43,717 bases of DNA, taken from Spartobacteria bacterium (GTDB lineage Bacteria; Verrucomicrobiota; Verrucomicrobiia; Chthoniobacterales; UBA10450). The notes beneath the pieces were generated by a model that did no database searches, was not told the DNA's origin, and saw nothing but the letters and a program-made list of their open reading frames with translations. Below, one piece after another: positions 40,643 through 43,717 of the stretch. Each line of letters starts with the position of its first letter. Position 1 is the stretch's first letter. Both the position numbers and the translations under genes were made by a program. The stretch covers positions 1 through 43,717 of the forward strand of contig PNAS01000055.1 of assembly GCA_003169695.1 (NCBI GenBank). The letters are read 5' to 3'.

Positions 40643-42055
40643 CTAATCCAGAAACTTTCCGGGATTCAGAATCCCCGCGAGATCGAGCGCATCTTTGATG
40701 GCGCGATGCACGTCTCGCGCGACGTCGCTGGTCGCCTGCGGCCACCACCGTTTTTTCGCGAGACCGATGCCGTGCTCACCGGTGATCACGCCTCCCCACG
40801 CGAGCACCTGCTGAAAAAGTTCGTCCAGCGCGCTCTCCACTCTTTTCTGCACCGCGGGACTATCGTAATCCACCGCCATGAGATTCACGTGGATATTTCC
40901 ATCTCCCGCATGACCAAAACAGGCGATGGGGAAACCGTGCCGCCTCTGCAGCGCGTCGGCGAACTCGACCAGATCGACCAAGCGCGACCGCGGCACTACG
41001 ACATCCTCATTCAGCTTCGTCAGTCCGGTGGCTCGCAGCGAGTTGCTGAAGTCCCGGCGGACCGCCCACAGGTTCTCGCATTCCTCCTCCGTTACCGCGG
41101 TCGTGAGCGAATTTGGATTTCGGCTCGCGATCAATTTCTCCAGCGCCTCAGCCTCGCTCCGCACCGTTTCCACCTGGCCATCGACTTCGACCAACAAATG
41201 GGCGTTTCCGGCCGGCACAAGCGCTACACCATTATCGCGCCGGGCCGCCTCGAGCGTGAAACGATCCGCAATCTCGAGCGCCGCCGGAAGGAAGCCGGCC
41301 TGAAAAATCGCCTGCACCGTCGCGGCCGTTTCCGTCATCGTCGCGAACGCCGCGGAAAGGGTGGCGCGGGCCGGCGGAAGCGGCAGCAAACGAACCGTGA
41401 TCTCCGTCACCACCCCCAGCATCCCTTCCGATCCCACGAACAGCCCGACCAAATTGAAGCCGGTTTTGTTTTTGTGCACGCGTCCGCCCGTGCGCAAAAC
41501 TTCGCCGCTGGCGAGCACCACCTCGAGCCCGATCACATAGTTACGCGTCACTCCATATTTCAAACAACGCGGCCCGCCGGCGTTCGTCGCGACGTTCCCA
41601 CCGATGGTGCAATCTTTCCTGCTTGCGGGGTCCGGCGGATAAAACAGTTGCTGCTCCCGCGCCTTGGCTTGCAGATCAGCCGTGATCACACCCGGTTCCA
41701 CGATCGCGATGGCATCGGCGAAACTGACTTCCTTGATCCGATTCATGCGCGCGAGCGAGAGCGCGATTCCCCCGCGCACTGGCACACAGCCGCCCACGTA
41801 GCCATAGCCCGCGCCCCGCGCCGTGACCGGGATTTTCTTCTCCGAAGCGAATCGAAGCAACCGGCTCACTTGCTCCGTCGACTTCGCGAAGACAACCACG
41901 TCGGGTGGGTGATTGGCAGTCCACTTGTCGCCCCCATGCGCGGTCAACTCCGCCGCATCATCCGACACAGCCTCCGCGCCCAGCAGTTCAATTAGTTGCG
42001 CCTTCAGTCTGCTGTCTCTTCTTTCCAAAATCCGCGATCCGAAATCCGAAATCAT
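40643..42055 (-). CDS. glcD: FAD-linked oxidase, GlcD-type (glycolate/lactate oxidase family)
   Basis: 470 residues from the ATG at 42055. The FAD-binding domain (PCMH type) has PVTARGAGYGYVGG and GGNVATNAGG with KYGVTRNYVIGLEVV. The C-terminal oxidase domain has CFGHAGDGNIHVNL and TGEHGIGLAKKRWW with the metal or substrate residues. Such proteins oxidise 2-hydroxyacids such as glycolate or D-lactate. GlcE and GlcF are absent, so it may be a single-subunit D-lactate dehydrogenase type. The chosen start lies inside an imperfect tandem repeat (41995-42104), so the true N-terminus is uncertain. It is 50 bases downstream of fabI, on the same strand. Confidence 0.9.
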   Translation of the reverse strand: MISDFGSRILERRDSRLKAQLIELLGAEAVSDDAAELTAHGGDKWTANHPPDVVVFAKSTEQVSRLLRFASEKKIPVTARGAGYGYVGGCVPVRGGIALSLARMNRIKEVSFADAIAIVEPGVITADLQAKAREQQLFYPPDPASRKDCTIGGNVATNAGGPRCLKYGVTRNYVIGLEVVLASGEVLRTGGRVHKNKTGFNLVGLFVGSEGMLGVVTEITVRLLPLPPARATLSAAFATMTETAATVQAIFQAGFLPAALEIADRFTLEAARRDNGVALVPAGNAHLLVEVDGQVETVRSEAEALEKLIASRNPNSLTTAVTEEECENLWAVRRDFSNSLRATGLTKLNEDVVVPRSRLVDLVEFADALQRRHGFPIACFGHAGDGNIHVNLMAVDYDSPAVQKRVESALDELFQQVLAWGGVITGEHGIGLAKKRWWPQATSDVARDVHRAIKDALDLAGILNPGKFLD

Positions 42056-42104
42056 TTCACGTTGCGCCGTCAGTCTGCTGTCTTTCAATCCGCAATCCGA
42101 AATC
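41995..42104. repeat. Imperfect tandem repeat at the GlcD-type gene start
   Basis: Two direct copies start with GTTGCGCC(T/G)TCAGTCTGCTGTCT: copy A at 41995-42053, copy B at 42061-42104. Each is followed by CCGCGATCCGAAATCCGAAATC-like words built from ATCCGAAATC units. Copy A is the beginning of the coding sequence; copy B fills the gap to the fabI stop. The unit resembles dispersed GGATTTCGGATTGCGGAT repeats seen in some genomes. Confidence 0.7.
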
Positions 42105-42105
42105 G

Positions 42106-42882
42106 CTACATCCCCATCACCTGATACCCGCCATCGACATAGATCACCTGCCCGGTAATCGCCGCGGCGCCGTCGCTCGCCAGAAAAACTCCCGTCTCCC
42201 CCAGCTCGGCCGGATCGCAACTGCGTTTCAGCGGCGCGTGCTCTTGATAATGTTTCAGCATCGCCGTGAATCCGCTGATCCCGCGCGCCGCCAGCGTGTT
42301 GACCGGCCCGGCCGAAATGCAATTTACTCGGATTTTTTTTGGACCAAGATCGTAGGCGAGATAACGGGTCGAAGCTTCGAGGCTCGCCTTCGCCACGCCC
42401 ATCACATTGTAATGCGGCACCACCTTTTCCGCACCGTAATAGGTCATCGCGACAATGCTTCCACCGTTCGTCATCATCGGCGCCGCTTCCCGCGCGAGGC
42501 CGACGAGCGAATAGGCGCTAATGTCGTGCGCCATCCGAAACGCCTCGCGCGTCGTGCTGACGAAATCGCCTTCGAGCGCTTCTTTGGGAGCGAACGCCAC
42601 CGAGTGCAGCATCAGATCGAGCCGATCGGTTTCCCCTCGGACCTTTTTGAAGAAATCCGCGATCTCAGCGTCGCTCGAAACATCGCAGGGATAAAGGGGC
42701 GTACCTTCGCCAAACTCCCCCACCAACTCCTCGACGTTTTCCTTCAACCGCTCGCCTTGATAATTGAAAATCAAGCGGGCCCCGGCCGCGGCCCAAGCCT
42801 TTGCGATCGCCCACGCGATGCTTCGCTTGTTCGCGACGCCAAAAACGACACCAACTTTCCCCGCCAAAACCTGGTTCGCCAT
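42106..42882 (-). CDS. fabI: Enoyl-[acyl-carrier-protein] reductase FabI
   Basis: 258 residues, normal FabI length. The nucleotide-binding start reads VFGVANKRSIAWAIAKAW. The catalytic residues are Y148 and the Y158-x6-K165 set (HYNVMGVAKASLEA). NCISAGPVNTLAARGI and the closing FLASDGAAAITGQVIYVDGG are present. It reduces the enoyl-ACP double bond in type II fatty acid synthesis with NADH or NADPH. It lies upstream of the GlcD-type gene on the same strand. Confidence 0.97.
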   Translation of the reverse strand: MANQVLAGKVGVVFGVANKRSIAWAIAKAWAAAGARLIFNYQGERLKENVEELVGEFGEGTPLYPCDVSSDAEIADFFKKVRGETDRLDLMLHSVAFAPKEALEGDFVSTTREAFRMAHDISAYSLVGLAREAAPMMTNGGSIVAMTYYGAEKVVPHYNVMGVAKASLEASTRYLAYDLGPKKIRVNCISAGPVNTLAARGISGFTAMLKHYQEHAPLKRSCDPAELGETGVFLASDGAAAITGQVIYVDGGYQVMGM

Positions 42883-42928
42883 AACGCGTCACCATACCCG
42901 CCTTTTGCGCCTCGCAAAACGCTCGACC

Positions 42929-42978
42929 TGTAGCGGCCGTCGGCGCCTGCCCTGAGCTTGTCGAATGGGACCGCCGAC
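42929..42978. repeat. TGTAG-type element with an inserted CTGAGCTTGTCGAA word
   Basis: TGTAG (42929-42933) opens a stem GTCGGCG (42939-42945) / CGCCGAC (42972-42978). The loop contains CCTGAGCTTGTCGAATGGG, a word that occurs in dispersed repeats of unrelated bacteria. It lies in the gap upstream of fabI, so it is close to that gene's promoter. Confidence 0.5.
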
Positions 42979-43092
42979 CCTCGGAGGGGCGCGCCGCGGC
43001 GAGTCCCCCGAATCTTGACGCGCAGCATCCTCGATGCATGCCGCTAATTCCTTCTTCTCAGCAAAGAAGCCGGTGTGCGGGAAAATATGGAA

Positions 43093-43119
43093 TTGACTAC
43101 ATATGGACTAAAGACCATA
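43093..43119 (+). promoter_or_regulatory. Promoter and operator-like palindrome of the XRE-type gene
   Basis: TTGACT (43093-43098) resembles a -35 box. Downstream, TATGGAC (43102-43108) and GACCATA (43113-43119) form an imperfect inverted repeat (6 of 7), as expected for an autoregulating antitoxin. A good Shine-Dalgarno AAAGGAAG (43121-43128) precedes the start at 43134. The -10 box is not clear. Confidence 0.5.
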
Positions 43120-43133
43120 GAAAGGAAGTAAAC

Positions 43134-43499
43134 ATGCCTAAGAACGTGGACGACATTATCAGACACTTAAGCCCCGCTCGGCGAAAAAAAATTGAAAAGC
43201 GGGCGGCGCAATTGGTTGCGGGGGAAATGACGCGGCAAGAGCTACGTCGCGCTCGCGAGCGCACGCAGGTCGACGTGGCCAAAGCATTGGGCATTACCCA
43301 GGACAGCGTTTCGCGGCTCGAACAGCGCAGTGATCTTCTGCTTTCGACATTGCGGAATTATGTCGAGGCGTTAGGCGGGAGCCTGTCGCTGATTGCCGAG
43401 TTTCCCGATCACGACCCGGTTGTGCTCTCCGGCATCGCCGAAGACGACACGGAAATCGTCAAGCCGAAAAGCCGCAAGCGCGCCAAGGTTTTTGCTTAA
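43134..43499 (+). CDS. XRE-family (HigA-like) antitoxin-type regulator
   Basis: 121 residues from the ATG at 43134, set by the strong ribosome-binding site; the longer frame lacks protein character. The helix-turn-helix lies at about 40-72 (RARERTQVDVAKALGITQ, then DSVSRLEQRSD), followed by LSTLRNYVEALGGSLSLIAEF. This fits antitoxins of the type partnered by RelE/HigB-like toxins. No toxin gene is found directly upstream or downstream in the window, so it is either an orphan or the partner was lost. It may regulate its own promoter at the palindrome just upstream. Confidence 0.85.
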   Translation: MPKNVDDIIRHLSPARRKKIEKRAAQLVAGEMTRQELRRARERTQVDVAKALGITQDSVSRLEQRSDLLLSTLRNYVEALGGSLSLIAEFPDHDPVVLSGIAEDDTEIVKPKSRKRAKVFA

Positions 43500-43593
43500 A
43501 CTAAAGCCTATTCCAGCGCGCTTCCGCCTCCGCGACTCGAGAACGCCGGCCCAATAGATCGCCTCGGCGTTGCTGCGCGAATTGTCTTCGGAG

Positions 43594-43717
43594 TTATTTC
43601 GGCTGCTTCGATTTCGCGCGCAAAGCCTGGCGACCTGCCAGCGCGTTGAGAATTTCCGGGTCACCTTGCATCCATGCATTGTCAATCGTGACACGCTTGA
43701 AGCGCCATTTCTGGCCG
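43594..43717 (-). CDS. C-terminal end of a gene running off the window
   Basis: The minus strand reads openly from the window edge for 40 codons to a stop at 43594-43596: GQKWRFKRVTIDNAWMQ, then GDPEILNALAGRQAL and a basic tail KSKQPK. The composition looks coding. No family can be named from this piece. Confidence 0.5.
   Translation of the reverse strand, partial: GQKWRFKRVTIDNAWMQGDPEILNALAGRQALRAKSKQPK

Noticed and set aside
40706..41995. 429-codon plus-strand open frame
   Set aside because: Antisense to the GlcD-type gene, whose motifs are complete; shadow.
1..43717. CRISPR array, insertion sequence or prophage
   Set aside because: No regularly spaced repeats, transposase, integrase or phage structural gene was seen on either strand.

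Overview
The window looks like a chromosomal segment of a Gram-negative bacterium of high GC content, most likely a member of the Verrucomicrobiota (soil Chthoniobacterales-like). That assignment is inference from the gene mix and protein style and no search was run. The Gram-negative envelope is shown directly by lpxA, a TolC-type outer-membrane channel, an L,D-transpeptidase and an exosortase. Genes are densely packed on both strands, many with 4-base start/stop overlaps. There are no transposases, phage genes or CRISPR arrays. Two tRNA genes are present: Ser-GCU with a clear promoter, and Lys-CUU.

Layout. 1-5019: the 3' part of lpxA, then a leftward block moeA, MarR regulator, TolC-like protein, pgeF. 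5092-6990: tRNA-Ser, a roughly 440-base stretch without a convincing gene, a small lipoprotein, an L,D-transpeptidase and a HIT protein. 7019-16274: a long leftward information-processing block. Read in its own direction it is prs, rplY (L25/CTC), pth, rpsF, ssb, dprA, a zinc alcohol dehydrogenase, a topoisomerase III-like gene, nrdR and a possible ATP-cone protein. The alcohol dehydrogenase is bracketed by dprA and a decayed second copy of the dprA 3' end, so it appears to be a later insertion between dprA and the topoisomerase. 16472-23627: a fatty acid desaturase, small conserved proteins, a HAD phosphatase, an Mpv17-like membrane protein, rlmN, and an ECF sigma / anti-sigma / secreted protein trio. 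23692-33606: an M1 aminopeptidase, an M50 protease, a GNAT enzyme, a stand-alone rpmH (L34), an AttH-like plus FtsX-like pair without its ATPase, tRNA-Lys and nadE. 33663-40523: a CAAX-type protease of the exosortase-associated kind, a membrane protein coupled to a hybrid PAS histidine kinase, a secreted double-psi-barrel-like protein, an exosortase fused to an EpsI-type domain, and a secreted endonuclease/phosphatase-family protein. 40643-43717: a GlcD-type FAD oxidase, fabI, an orphan XRE-type antitoxin-like regulator and a truncated gene end.

The most interesting structures are five. First, the exosortase and CAAX-protease neighbourhood. Second, the dprA-tail duplication around the dehydrogenase. 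Third, a pair of NrdR-box-like sites 32 bases apart at nrdR itself, next to a protein that may carry its own ATP-cone. Fourth, a family of intergenic double-hairpin elements bounded by TGTAG...CTACA. Fifth, an imperfect tandem repeat that rewrites the start of the GlcD-type gene.
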